Numbered from the stretch's first letter, positions 46,791 to 60,160 are shown. The stretch: 64,000 nt of DNA from Macrotis lagotis (GCF_037893015.1 NC_133666.1:661125482-661189481), one strand, 5' to 3'. Numbers and translations are program-made. The notes: a model not told the origin generated them from the sequence alone.

Positions 46791-47639
46791 TTCAGTTTGA
46801 CCCAACATGACTGCACTAAGAGCAATAGGCAGAAATTACAGGGGCACCTTTAGACTTGATGTAGCAACCACTTCTCCTAACATGAAGTTTATAAGTAAAA
46901 ATAGAATGATCATTTGTCTGATATGGTAGTAGAGGGGATTCTTCTTCAGGAAAGGGCCAGTCTAGATGGCAAGTGAAGTTTCTTCCAGTTCTGAAATGCT
47001 ATAATTCTAGATAACTTTTCTGATTATTTTCTAAATATGGAAATTTTAAAATGCTTTATGCATCATGCATCTACTTTGTACAAATCATTGTACTAATCTT
47101 TCTGGACTTTGAATTCAGCATTTATTCAACATTTCTTAATTATGTTACTTTGAAATACAAAGATAAAATTCCAGACCTGCCTAAAATGAAGTTACAGTCT
47201 AATGGGAGAGAATACCTACCCAATAACTAATTTGAGGCAAAATATTGTTAAGTTCAAAGGAGAGATTTAGCATTTGAAAATTTTAAGGAGTTGACACATT
47301 AGTTGACCCTTGAAGTAAAGGAAGAGAATTTCAGCAAGAAAGCTGGGGAATGGGAGTGGAGGGAGAAGATTGTACAACAAAATAAAGGAGTCAATTTTAG
47401 GCATGTGAAGAAAGCATTGACAAAAGATTGAGTTTTCTAGAAGCAGAGTAAAAGGGTAGATTTTCGAGTCTTTTAATACGAAATTTTATTTGTACACCCT
47501 AAGTTAATAAAGTTAGGTAGCAAAGAATGGAAAGGCACAGAAAATAAGCATTTTGTGTGCTAAGTCCTTGATAAGTATGATCTCATTTACTCCTCACAAC
47601 AATCCTCTGGGTAGGTCCTGTTTATCACTATCTTATAAG

Positions 47640-47920
47640 TGAGAAACAAGGTTAAATAACTTACCCAAGGTCACACATCTGGTAAGTGTCCCAAACACTA
47701 CACTAGCTCTGGTGGTATGCACATCACTCTCAACATCTGGGTGGACTTCCCTGGAAAGTATACTGTTAAAGAAAGTGAACATACCCACAGCATTACAAAT
47801 GTCTCCATTTTCCACATAAGGATGGTACACTGTTGGCTGCTGGTGAACCTCAATTTTCCTGGTGTTAATTGTCAAGCCAAAATTAGCATAAGTGGTAGAG
47901 GACTGATTCATACTCTGTTA
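47640..47920 (-). pseudogene. RTE-type LINE reverse transcriptase C-terminal fragment
   Basis: The minus strand is open for 92 codons and reads TYANFGLTINTRKIEVHQQP, then a YVENGDI segment, FNSILSREVHPD and RASVVFGTLTR. This order matches the region after the RT palm in RTE elements (FGLTINTKKTEV, YLGSTLSR, KASAAFGRL). The YLG string is lost and a deletion is likely. Some vertebrate databases carry such fragments as craniofacial development protein 2-like (established misannotation). Confidence 0.75.
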
Positions 47921-47999
47921 CATCCCAGCCTTAGAAGTTGCATTGAGTGCACTGTCATCTCCGAAAAGATGGTATAGTTCATATTGTTAGGGCAGTGGA

Positions 48000-48420
48000 T
48001 CATCAGGCCCACTATTATGTTAAAAGATGGGTTTAGCCAATCTGGAAAGTAGTTTGGAACTCAGCTAACAAAGTAACTGATTTTTTCTAGGTTTTTTTTT
48101 TGTTTTGCAAGGCAAATGGGATTAAGTGGCTTGCCCAAGGCCACACAGCTAGGTAATTATTAAGTGTCTGAGACCGGATTTGAACCCAGGTACTCCTGAC
48201 TCCAGGGCTGGTGCTTTATCTACTGTGCCACCTAGCTGCCTTGAAGTAACTGATTTTATATCCTTTGATCCAGAGATTTCAAAGCTAGGCATATACCTCA
48301 GAGACTTTAATGATAAAAAAAATTAAGCATGAGCAAATTTATAGTAGCACTTTTTGTAGTCTTAAGGAATTGAAAACACAAAAGGATGCATATCAACTGG
48401 AGAATGGCTTGACAAATGGC
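48000..48420 (+). mobile_element. L1 ORF2 C-terminal remnant with nested SINE
   Basis: CAATCTGGAAAGTAGTTTGG and ATCAACTGGAGAATGGCTTG are L1 ORF2 end strings. A minus-strand WSINE1-like SINE at 48090-48243 splits them, flanked by AAGTAACTGATTTT on both sides. Confidence 0.8.
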
Positions 48421-48584
48421 TTAAAAAAAAAGACTAGTCTATTAAACTATTCCAAAACAAGCTCTAACTATATACTTAATATAAAAACAAATTGACCTAG
48501 AGAAGAAAAATCAGGGGTACTTTAAAAATCTGTGTTTTGGAGGAAATTTAATGACCCTAGTGAGAGGAAAACACAGAATATGGG

Positions 48585-50480
48585 GAGGAGAGGATTCTGG
48601 GAAGTTGACAAAGTAGGTCAGAAAATTCCAAGCTCTCCAAAATTTCCTCCAAAAAAGTAACTCAAGGTGAAAGAGAGGCAAAAATAACAAGAGTTGAAGG
48701 AGAACAGTAACTGGAGAAGATCCTAAGAAGATTCCAGGACTGAGGTTTGGCTAGGTGAAGAGTAAACATCTCCAGGCTAGCTCCCTGAAACAGTAGAAGT
48801 TGAGTCCTAGGGGAAACTGGTTTGGGAGTTGATCTTGGACAGTGTGAAGAGTCAGTTGTCTGATCAGGGAAAGAGAAGAAACCTCTGCTGATAGGTGATG
48901 CCAGACTCAGAGATGCAGTCCATGCCAAGAACGAACCAGCACACAACAAGAGGGGAAGCAGTGTTGTGGGGACACTGCTAGCAGTGGATATTTACAGAAA
49001 AACTAAGTTCGCAGTCTTGGTTCCAGACCAGAGAGGTGAACTGAAGGTTATAACCACTGGAGGATTGTCAAAGATTAAGATCATTTCAACCAAATTCTAC
49101 AGAGGGGCCCCAGCTGTAGCTTGTAGGGGGAGAAAAGTATAGAAGTTGGGCTCAGGACAAAGCTCCTGAGTCCAGAAGTACCATCCCTCACACCCCAGGA
49201 TTAGTGGTGAATATAATAACAAACTACTAAAAAGAAAAATTTTAAAAATGAGCAGGCAAAGGAGAAAGAACCCAACCAGTCATTATGAGAATAGAGAAGG
49301 CAGGGGTCTTCAGGGAAGATACTGAAGCAAAAAAAAAAGCCTTTCCTGCCCCAAAGAGTAATGTCAAATGGCTACCTGCTCAAAAATAATTCACAGAACT
49401 CAAAAAAAGACTAAAATAAAACGAGAGATTGAGGAAAAACCAAACCAAACCAAAACCAAAAGCAAATCCAATAAAAATGGGAGTATGAAAAAAAAGTAAC
49501 CAATTAGAAAAGGAGATTTAGCAACTTTTTTTTTGGTTTTTGCAAGGCAATGGGGTTAGGTGTCTTGCCCAAGGTCACACAGCCAGGTCCTCCTGACTCT
49601 AGGGTCAGTGGTCCATTCACTGTGCCACTTAGCTGCCCTGAGATCCAGAATCTTAAGGGGAAAAAATGATTACTTAAAAATTAGAAATGGGCAATGGAAA
49701 ACCAGTGAAATTATAAGAGATGAAAAAAATAGAACAAAATGTAAAAAATGAAAAACTAGTAGAGAATGTGAAATACCTCATAAGAAAAAGAATTGATCTG
49801 GAGAAAAGATAAAGAAGAAAAATATAAGAATAATCAAATGACCTGAAAACCATGATCAAAAAAAAAAAAAGAATCTTGATTCAATAATACTAGAAATAAT
49901 TAAAGAAAATTGTTCTAAAATGTTAGAACAAGAGAGGAAGGTAGGGAAAAAATTACTAATTATCCCCTGGAAGGGATCCTAGGAGGAAAACTGACTGAAA
50001 TATCATAGCCAAATTAAAAAATCCCAAGAAAGGAAAAATATATTAAGAGCAACAAGAAAAAGAAACAATTCAAATACAACAGAGCGCCACAGTTAGAATT
50101 ATACAAGATCACAAGAACTACATTAAAAGACCTCAGATCTTAGAACACTACATATTGAAGAGCAAAAGAGCTAATGTCTGCTGAAAATATCATTTCAAAC
50201 AAAGTTAAGCACAATCCTGAACCAAACAACAAAAAAAGGACGTTCAATGAATTGCCAGGCTTTCAGGATTTTGTTGAAAAAAGCCTAGAAAATTTGGCAT
50301 ATAATATTCAAGGGAAATATAAGGTGAAAGGAAAGATTGGGGTAGAGATGAGTAGGAAGGGATTGTAAAAAGAAAAATTGTGTAGAAAAAGTTTAAAAAG
50401 TTATCATCTTATACAACGAAGTATGAGAGAACATAGATACAGAAGAATTGTTAAATGGGGAAGGAGAACTGATAGTTCTA
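48585..50480 (+). mobile_element. Probable long interspersed element, type not assigned
   Basis: Starts with a GTTGACAAAGTAGGTCAGAA string followed by CTCTCCAAAATTTCCTCC and continues through A-rich, coiled-coil-like broken frames to about 50450. A minus-strand SINE piece lies at 49520-49640. The open frame at 50174-50368 (ELPGFQDFVEKSLEN) is part of it. I think it is a repeat because of its composition and broken frames, but I cannot name the family. Confidence 0.4.
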
Positions 50481-50504
50481 GAAACCTATTCTCAAAAGGA
50501 ATGG

Positions 50505-50770
50505 GTTAAAGAGGGGATAGATATAGATATATAGATAGATTAGCTAGAAATAGAGATAAGGAGATGGAGATAGAGACGGAGTTAAAGAGGGGATAGATAT
50601 AGATATATAGATAGATTAGCTAGAAATAGAGATAAGGAGATGGAGATGGAGACGGAGACGGAGATGGAGACGGAGACGGAGATGGAGACGGAGACGGAGA
50701 TGGATATAGATAGAGATGGAGACAGAGGCAGAGACAGAGATAGAGACAGAGATAGATGCATGCATGCATA
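50505..50770. repeat. 76-bp tandem duplication running into a GGAGAC/GGAGAT minisatellite
   Basis: The block starting GTTAAAGAGGGGATAGATAT at 50505 recurs at 50581 almost unchanged. The second copy expands into hexamer repeats GAGACG/GAGATG to about 50700, then GAGACA/GATAGA to 50760. Confidence 0.85.
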
Positions 50771-51054
50771 CAAATAATTTTATGGAGGGTATAAAACATT
50801 TCAAATTTAGAAAGAAATAAAATGAAATAAAAGGGAGGGTACTGAGAGAATGAGGGAATAGGTAAATGGGTATATAGAAGGGTGTGTAGATCAATGGGGA
50901 GGGAGCTATAGAGAAGGGTATGTAAGGGAGGTTTTCTTGGGAGTGGCAGGGTAAGGAATAAGAGGTCAAAGTAGTGAGAAGTAAAGTAGGAGATCGTGGA
51001 GGGGTTGTTGTTTTCAGGAAATGTTATAAAAATGAAAGAAATACATAAACCAAA

Positions 51055-51167
51055 TAAATATATATATATATATATATGAGTATGTATGTTTATGTATATA
51101 TGTGTAAGGAGTATATATATTTGTGTGTACATCTATCATCTATCATCTATCTATCTATCTATCTATC

Positions 51168-51217
<50 letters not shown>

Positions 51218-51220
51218 TAT
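51055..51220. repeat. (AT)n and (ATCT)n microsatellites
   Basis: (AT)n at 51058-51076 is followed by TATG/GTAT runs and then (ATCT)n with minor interruptions at 51130-51220. An (AC)n run of about 40 bp lies at 51572-51611 inside an L1-like ORF2 stretch (51480-51660). Confidence 0.9.
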
Positions 51221-51567
51221 CTATCTATAATTGCTTAATTGTAGCCTTCATGGGCAGGGGGAGAGGAAGGGGGAAAAAGTGAACAGTTCACAGCAAGGAA
51301 CAGAAGAAAACCTACAAGGACACAAAAAAATGGATAATTTTGAACACATTGCAGTAGTAATTATTTTATAGACTTTTGAAATGGAAATTTATTGCTTTAT
51401 ATGATGACGAATTCTCTCATCTTTTTCTACAAAAAAAAGAAAATACAGGCAAATTTGATATAAGACTGATTGTTAAATGAGCAAAACTAATCTTAATTAT
51501 AATATGAAAAGGAATCTGATTAAGAAAGATCTATGTATCAAATATCTTTGACAAAGGTCTGATATCC

Positions 51568-51612
<45 letters not shown>

Positions 51613-51885
51613 ATAAAGAATTGAAAGAAATATAGATTTAAATACATTAAAGATAACTAAGTACCTTAGACCTTCCTTGTAGGGCTTTAGACACTAGTTG
51701 TGTTCTGATTTTCTGGCAGAAATCCTGTGTTTGAACAAAATGAGCCAAATTCTGATTTTTCTGGGAAATCTCATTTCTCAAAAAATTTAAGAGGAGAGGG
51801 CAGAGGAACTCCACAGAATTTAACCATGTCTATGAACACCTATAATTGTATTTCTGACCCATATATTACACTTATTTTTTATTGA

Positions 51886-52182
51886 TTACAAAATACTATT
51901 TAACTTTCTGAGAAAATATAAATTAACAGAGCCTCTTTCAAAAAGGTGTTTCCGATTTACAAGATAAATAAGACTCTTTGATGCATACAATGACAGAAAA
52001 AATCTTTGACTTTCCTCAATTATATTATCAGTATCAAATAAACTATAAAATGAAGACATGTTTGCCAAAGTGTTTACTATCATGAATAAAGATAGTATGG
52101 AATCTAAATGAAAGAGCAATTGACTTTGAATTACAAGATCCTCCAGGTACTTTTTCGTATATGCACTAGCTTGTTTCATCAA
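51886..52182 (-). other. Unassigned 98-codon open frame in AT-rich DNA
   Basis: The frame opens MMKQASAYTKKYLEDL and is rich in Leu/Ser/Phe, with strings such as LFHLDSILSLFMIV and SLIYLVNRKHLF. I recognise no family and see no exon-like splice sites or neighbours that fit. It may be a decayed transposase or simply a chance frame. Confidence 0.2.
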
Positions 52183-52624
52183 AACTCAGAATACTAGGGG
52201 GTCTCTTCAGTGAATTGTATAACTGATATTAGCCTAAAACTTATGTCCAAAATATATGTCTCATTTGTGTACTTGACTCCATCATCTGTTTTCAGTGTGT
52301 AGGTTGCTTCATTAGTCCTCTAGAATTGTTTTGATCATTCTGGTGTGCTTTTAAGACTTTCAGAGTTGGTTTTTTCTTTACAATGTCATTATTGTATAAA
52401 TTGTTCTGGTTCTGAAGAATTTCTGTAGGAGGTAGGGCTTGAGTTTAGTCTTAGAAAGAATGCAGGGCTTCTCATGGTTAAAGGTAAGGGTAGAGAAGAT
52501 CCTCAGTCTAGGGACAGCCGACACAAAGGAAATGTGAGAAGAATTATCAAAGATACCAAGAGAGCATCCCACAAAGATAGAGGTGGAAGGACTCCTACTG
52601 AGAAGGAGATATTAGAGGGAATTT

Positions 52625-53135
52625 GAAAGTTTGGGGCTAGTTGGTGCAGTGGAGTCCAGAAGGTCTGACCAGCTGTGTGACCCTGGGCAAGTCATTTAAC
52701 TCCTACTTGACTTAGTCCCTTATCCATAAAATGGGAAAAATGAAAAGACAAACTAGAGAAGGGAATGGCAAACTACTCTAGTATCTTTGCCAAGAAAGCT
52801 CCATGGGGTCATGAAGAGTTGAATATAAATAGATAGCAATGACAAAGTAAAATATATTGGGCTAGACGGTATGGTGGAGAAAGCACTAGGTCTGGAATCA
52901 CGAAGACTAATTTTCCTGAGTTGAAATCTTGTCTCAGACACTTACTATATGTACTCACTCAGACACTTGTTATATGTGGCCCTGCACAAGTCAATTAACC
53001 CTGTTTGACTCAATTTTCTCATCTGTAAAATGAACTGGAGCGGAAATGGCAAACCACTTCAATATCTTTGCCAAGAACATCCTCAATGGGGTCACAAAGA
53101 ATCAGACTTGGCTGAAAAAGGACTGAATAGCAACA
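52625..53135 (+). mobile_element. Two consecutive CORE-SINEs (MAR-like)
   Basis: Each has a tRNA-like head, CCTGGGCAAGTCATTTAAC- or CCTGCACAAGTCAATTAAC-type core, an AAAATG counting motif and the tail TATCTTTGCCAAGAA. Head-to-tail order suggests serial insertion at the same A-rich spot. 53140-54060 beyond is LINE-tail-like, low confidence. Confidence 0.75.
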
Positions 53136-54577
53136 ACAAAGTAGATTTGAAAATCATCAGCATAGAAATCCATGAGAATTGATGATCTCACAAGTGAAAT
53201 AGTATAGGAGAGAAGAGGTAGCACAGAACCCTCTGGGTACATATAGTTAATGGATAATACTTAAATTAAGATGTAGCAAGGGATACTGAGGGACTAAGAT
53301 AGGTAGAAGGGGGGAAGATAGGTAGAGAACTAGGAAGAGAGCAGGGACACAAAAACCCAGAGAGAAGAGATTTTTAGGGGAAAAAGTGATTGCTAGTTAA
53401 AGGGTGTGGAGAAGAATGAGGTTTGAGAAAAAGTCATTTGATTTGTCAATTAAGAAATGGCAAGTAACTTTGGAAAGAGGTCAGTTTTGATTAAATGATG
53501 AGATCAGATAGATTTTTGAGGATAGAGGAGATATGGGAATATTTCTAGGTAATAGAGAAATAGCCAGTAGAGGGTGAGAGAGGGGATAATCTTTTGGAGA
53601 AGATGAAATGGGATCACTTGTCCACAATGAGAGGTTTGCCTTGGCAAGGAAAAGGGCAACCTCTTCAAATGAGACTTGCTGTAGTGGCAGAATGCATCTG
53701 AATGATGTGAGATGGGGAGGGGAAAAGAGGGAGCTCTCAGTAAATGACTTAAAAGAAAGAAATATTAAGTTCAGAAAACACTGAAAGCATATTCAGCTTT
53801 TTGGGGTACAGATTTAGTTTTTATAACTTTTCAGATTCTTCTAGAGTACAAAACCAATCAGAATTTTGGGAAAACATAGGATAGAGAATACCTTTCACAG
53901 GGGAAGGAGGCAGAATCATTCAGGGGAGAAAATGGGGGCTCCCAGGTTAATATTTGTCATAATTTGATAGGGTATTATCAGAATTAGAAAACTTTCTCTG
54001 TTAAGGACATGAGACGAAGTGAGATGACCAAATACTTTTATAATTGTGAAAGAAATGTTTTAGACAAAACTCCAGGGCTGAGGTAACCATTTAGATTATA
54101 TTATAGATATTTCTTGATAAATTGGAAATAAGCAGTTAAAGTCTGAACAACTGTGGATGAAGTTATCCACTTTATATAGTTGGATGTTTCATTTCTCCTT
54201 ATTTTTCACTATTAGGTTACCAGGAGGTGGGAAATTTCTATACTGTTAGTCCATCAAGATATTGTGAAATTATTATGGTTCCTGGTTTTCCCCTGCATTA
54301 TTATATCTATTTTTGAAGAGAGAATATCTTTTATTCTTTTTGATAATTCTCTTAAGTTCCCAGGAACTCTTATGTAATATTAGATTGCCTCTAAAAAGTT
54401 TCTGCTAATTTGTGATTCTACCATTGAAATATGAATACTCTGCCCTTTTCTCCACAGTTCTTCAACCTTTGAGTTAGGACACTTATAGTTATTTTTATGA
54501 GCTTGATGAATATGAAGTGGTACCTCACAATTGTTTTAATTTGCATTTGTAATATACCCAGTATCTAACATTCCCCT

Positions 54578-54972
54578 TGTAATATGGTTTTGTCTAGTTT
54601 TTCCCTAAAAGCTCATAGTGCTCAGACTTGATTGACTTCAGGATGAGCTCCCTTGACACAACTTCCAGGTAGCCTCTGGCCATACTGACATTGCTTACTG
54701 ATCACCAGAGGGCACATTTACATTGGTTTGGGGCCTTTCAGATTTGACAAATGCCCTCAAACTGCCCAAGACACCACACTCTCCCCTGCTGACCTATTTT
54801 CATATGGGGAAGGGGAGTATGCCATTTCTACCCAAGAACCACCGTTTCTTTTGCTGAATATTCTTTCAATGTTAGTGTTAAATAAACTTCCTTTTTAACT
54901 GTAAAGTGACCTACAAGTGCCTCATCCCATCCAGTTATTGAACCTGAACCTTGATCTGAGTCAAGTCTTCAC
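54578..54972 (+). mobile_element. Probable second solo LTR inserted in L1
   Basis: Begins TGTAATATGGTTTTG and ends GAGTCAAGTCTTCA, with the AATAAA signal at about 54881 and a T/C-rich stretch after it. It interrupts minus-strand L1 text (TGAAGTGGTACCTCACAATT before it). Flanks CCCT and CCTA could be a decayed 4-bp target duplication, as in gamma-type elements. No internal region is seen. Confidence 0.45.
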
Positions 54973-56099
54973 CTAATAAATAGAATTTCTTTTTAATGTG
55001 GTTTAATATTTTTTGTAATCTATGTATCTTCTTTGTCAATTAAATCTTAATATCTTTTGATGATGTGGCCAATAGGGATCTTCTTCACAAAGTTGTCGTG
55101 AGGTGAACACCTTGATAAATGGTAAAATGCTGTATCAATGATATGCAATGTTATCATTTATTTATATAATGCATTATAAAACAGTGATACCCCTGAAGTC
55201 TGTTGAGTAATATTTGTCCCTAAACTAAATGGTTCCAAATAATATGTCTTATGAGTTCTTGTATTTGCTGTTCATATTTCAATACAGTGCAGCACTCAGT
55301 AAATATTTATTGAACCAATAAGTGGGTTCCATATGAGTCAGAAAATACTGAGTTAGCAAAAAACAAAACAAAAAAAAAAACAACCCAAAATTGTATTATA
55401 CAATTTGTATAATTTGTAGAGGATAACTCAGAAACTGATATTATATATTCTTGCCAGCAGGTGGAGCAATGAAGTAAGAAATAAAGTATAAATAATTTTA
55501 CTCCTCTACCTCAAAACCCCTCAATCACTATTATTAATGGACATTTACTGAGTATGAGAAGAATACAAAGTATTAGTTCTCTTTCCGTAAATATAGATTT
55601 CATCCTTGTGGTTGCAGATGATGATGAAAATGGGATGATTTTGATGAAAGTACTGATGGACATTCATCATATTCATATTTTAGAATAATATTATATCTGA
55701 TTTTATGCAGTAGACTATAGTAAGAAGACCTGTATTTAAATTACATCTCTAGCACAGGTTGCATGTGTCACCCCACAATTTCTCAGGTAGCTCCCTAAGA
55801 AGACCTACTGGGACATTCCCTTGTCTGTGGGTTTTCATGATACTGCTTGTGTCTGTCTGCCTGCTCCTTTCTGATCTTCTTTGGTGGATCAGCCTGCATC
55901 TGGGAGGGTGAAGTTGAAACATGGGAACATGCTTATGTGAGCTCATCAGCTCCTCTGGGTTTAGTTTTCCTTAGGCATATAGTCAATAGTCTAGATTAAG
56001 ATCCTACTATGTACCAAGCACTGGGCCAAGTCTAGGGATACAAATGTGAAAATGAAAGGGTATGGTGAAGTCAAAGAAATAAAAATGAGTACACCAAAG

Positions 56100-56880
56100 A
56101 ATCCACATAACTACCAGATCTCTGTTTCCAAGAATGTCTCTCCTTAACTCTGGTCCTGTATCACCAACAGCTTAATGGTCATTTCAGACTGAATGCTCCA
56201 GAGCTACCTCAACTTCCATCCAGACAGGAACTTTCTTTTGAACTAACCTATTTCCAAGAAGGGTATTACCATGCTTCCAGGCACTCAGATTTACAAACTA
56301 TTCAAATATTCTCTCTCCCTCACCTCATATACAAATACTCACCTAATTTGAATTTTTCTCTTTTCCCTCAAAATAATTGTACCTATCTAGTTCCATAATC
56401 TCTCTTAAGTCCATCACCTTCTTTTCCATAACAAGGCTACTATCAACTAAGTTCAAGTCTTAGCCATGTTTTGCCTGGATTATTTACTAGCCTGCTAATT
56501 AACCTTTCCTTATTCTAATCCATTTTCTATATAGCTGCCAAAGTAATTTTCCTAAAGCACAGTTCTGACCATGTTGCTTTTTTGATGGGGGAAAAATTTT
56601 TCACTATCCATTTGGCATTTAAAATCTTTCACAAACTAGCTTTAGACTACCTTAGCAACTAGATATATAGATACATCACTCTCTCCTATACCTAAAATTC
56701 ACCTATTCATCACTTCTCCCTGTTAAATTCCGTTGTTTTCTTTAAAACTCAGATCAAGAAACTCTTACTATTAGGTAAGCCTTGATCTCCTTGGCTGTTA
56801 GTACCTTCTCCACAAAACATTGCTTTGATGTTGTTTATACTTTATATACTTAGCTAACAACAGAAACCGCTGAGTCAGTG
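56100..56880 (+). mobile_element. L2/L3-type LINE 3' region
   Basis: GCCAAAGTAATTTTCCTAAA, CTGACCATGTTGC, GGCATTTAAAATCTTTCAC and AAACTCAGATCAAGAAACTC occur in the order of an L2-like 3' end. 55060-56100 shows short LINE-tail pieces only. Confidence 0.6.
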
Positions 56881-56889
56881 ATGTTATTC

Positions 56890-59800
56890 AATAAGCATCT
56901 TTTCCCCCCCTTATTTTCCAGTTACATGCAAAAATAGTTTTCAACATTCATCTTTTTGCAAACATTTGACTTGCACATTTTTCTATTACTCTCCCTTTCC
57001 CCACCTCCCTGTGGCAGCAAACAATCTGAACTAGATTGAATGTGTAAAATTGTGTTTAATATATTTCTATATTAGTCAAGCTGTGAAAGAAGAACTAGAA
57101 CTAAGGGGAAAACATGACAAATAAAGAAAAAATAAAAGAAGTTTTTAAAAAGTAAACATAGCATGCTTTGCTCTGCATTAAAAATCTAATTTTTTTCTCT
57201 GGAAGTGGATGGCATTTTCCATAACTCTCTCAAGATTGTCCTTGATTACTGAGCCACTGAGAGGAGTTCCATCTATCTTAGTTGATCATCTTACAATGTT
57301 CCTGTTAGTTTTTGTAATATTCTCCTGGTTCTGCTCACTTTACTTAGCATCAGCTCATACAAGTCTTTCCTTGCTTTTCTGAAGTCGTCACTCATGATTT
57401 CTTGCAGGACAATAGTACTTCATAACATTTATATACTATAGATTGTTCAGTCATTCTTCAATTGATGGGCATTCCTTCAACCTCCAATTCCTTGCCACTA
57501 CAAAAAGTTTGTACTTGAGGGAATTTTCCCATTTCTTTGTGATCTCTATGGGATATGGACTTAGAAATGATAGTTATGGATAGAAGAATATGCAAAGTTT
57601 TATTGCCCTTTGAGCTAGTTTCAAATTGCTCAAATTGTTGGATCAGTTCACAACTTTGCCAAAAGTACTTTAATGTGTTCCATTTGTCCCAGTTTTCTAC
57701 AATGTTGATCATTTTCCTTTTTTGTTATTTTAGCCAATCTGATAATAGGTATAAGGTGGTACCTTAGAATTATTTGAATTTGCATTTTTCTAATCAATAA
57801 TGATTTGGAGCATTTTTTCATAACTATAGCTTTAATTTCTTCATATGAAAACTGCCTGTTTATATCTTTGACTATGAATTTGTATTCTTAAAAATTGACT
57901 CATTTCTCTATATTTTAGAAATGAGTCCTTTATCAGAAACATTAGCTATGAAAATTATTTCCCATCTTTCTACATGTTTTCTAATCTTAGTTATGCAAAA
58001 ACTTTTTAATGAAGTTGAAATTATTCATTTTACAATTTATTATGTTCTCTATCTCTTCTTTGGTCATACATCTCTCATTCCATAGATCTGATGCATAAGA
58101 CTATTCTTTGTTCTCCTAATTGATTTATGGTATCACCCTTTATGTCTAAATCCTATACCCGTGTTCATCTATGCCTAATTTTTATCGTACTATTTTTCAA
58201 TTTACCCAGAATTTTTTGTCAAATTCTAATCCTAGAAGCTATAGTCTTCTCTAGAAATATAATAGAAAAGGTGAATGGGAAATGCAAATTATGAGAGTTT
58301 TCATGATGTTGAACTTCTTGATTCCTGCATGGGAAGAGGATGTTGAGAACTTATATGAACCTTCTCATTTATTAGAACAATTAGGAGCATATATATATAT
58401 ATATATGTATATATATGTATATATATGTATATATGTATATATATATGTATGCATATATGCATATATAGACAAGGCAAAGGAGAGACTGCATATAATGGTT
58501 TAATATATTATAAAGATGGAGTTAATAGGCAAAAGAAAATGTACTAGGGGAGAGGTAGAATGAGGCAAGTAATTTCATGTAGAAGAATCAAGTAAAAGCA
58601 TTTGCAATGGAGTGGAAGGGGGAAAGGTGAGGAGGAATGAGTGAATCTTCATTCTCATCGGAAGTGGCTCAGAGAGGAAATAACATACACTCAAAAGAGT
58701 ATAGAAATTTATCTTACCCCAAAGGGAAAAAAAGACGAGAAGGATGGGAGAAAGGGACATTGGGAGGGGAAAGGGGTAAAGGTGATAGAAGAAAGGGAAG
58801 ATTATGGGAGAGGGTAGTCAGATACAACACATTCTTGAGGAGAGACAGGTTGAAAGGAGAGAAAGAATAGAATAAATGAGGGGTGGGGAGGAACAGGTTG
58901 GAGGGAAATATAGCTAACAATAGCAACTGTGGAGAACAAATATTGAAGCAACTTCTCTGATGGACTTATGATAAAGATGCAATCCACCCCAAAGACAGAG
59001 TTGATAGTATCTGAATATAGACTGAGGCATGCTTTTTTTCCTCTGTAATTTTCTTGTGGGGGGAGGGGGAATTATGTTTACCTTTACAAGACTATTGTAA
59101 TAATGTGAAAAAATAAATTTAAAATAAGTTGCATCATTTAGTTTTTCTTTTGTACCTAATCTAGTCCACTGATCCATTTCTGTTTCTTAGCTATTGCCAG
59201 ACAGTTTTTATAACTGTGAAGAGTGAGTTTTTTTTCCTTGTTGCCTATTCTAATTCATTCAATTTCTTTTTCTTTCCTTATTGCTAAGGCTAACATTTCT
59301 AATACAATACTAAATAGTAATGGTGATAATGCGAATCCTTGTTTCACCCCTGATCTTATCCAGAATGCCTCTAGTTTATCTCTATTATATATAATGTTTG
59401 TTGATGGGTTTAGGTAGTTTATCTTTAGAAAGTTTATCATTTTAAGAAAAACTCCATTTATTCCTATACATTCTAGTGTTTTTAATAGGAAAGGTATTTT
59501 TTCAAAGACCTTTTCAGCATCTATTGAAACAATCAAATTATTTCTGTTAATTTTCTTACTGATAAGTTCAATTATGCTAATTGTTTTCCTGATATTGAAC
59601 CATCCCTACATACCTGGTATGAATCCTACCTGATCATAGTGTATTATCCTAGTGATAATTTATTGTAATCTCTTTCCATCAATATTAATTAGAGAGATTG
59701 GTCTACAGTTTGTCTGTTTTGGTTTTTCCTGGTTTAGGTATCAGTGTCATGTTGGTATAGTAAAAGTACTTTGGCAGGATTCCACCCATTTTTTCAAATA

Positions 59801-60160
59801 GTTCATATAGAATTGGAGTTTATTATTCTTTAAACATTTGGTAGAATTCACTTGCAAATCCATCTGGCCCTGGAGATTTTTTTCTTAGGGAGTTCAATGA
59901 TGGCTTTGTTCAATTTCTTTTTCTGAAATGGGGTTATATGGGTATTTTATTTCCTCTTCTGTTAATCTGGGCAATTTATATTTTTGTAAATATTCATCTA
60001 TTTCACTTAGAGTGTCAAATTTGTTGGCATAAAGTTGAGTAAAATAGTTCTGAATTAATACTTTTTCTCCTCAGTGGTGATTTCACTCTGTTAATTTTTG
60101 ATACTGGTAATGTAGTTTTATTTTTTCTTAAAATCAGATTAATCAAAGATTTATCTATTT
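56890..60160 (-). mobile_element. L1 LINE (-), 3'UTR to RT, split by an 870-bp insertion
   Basis: 3'UTR at 56890-57100, ORF2 C-terminus at 57250-58250, then RT at 59140-60160. The RT part keeps SIDAEKVFEKIPF, GVKQGFALSPLLFSIVLE and LALAIRKEKEIE, but frames are broken. 58260-59130 does not belong to this L1: it has an (AT)/(GTAT) run (58389-58465) and a plus-strand LINE-like 3' end (CAACTTCTCTGATGGACTTA to AAAAAATAAATTTAAAATAA), so it is a nested insertion. Confidence 0.75.

Noticed and set aside
50582-51132. Ser/Leu/Pro-rich minus-strand frames up to 170 codons
   Set aside because: They are translations of the hexamer minisatellite and (AT)n runs.
51130-51220. Possible CRISPR-like repeat
   Set aside because: It is a plain (ATCT)n microsatellite; there are no spacers, and the genome is mammalian.
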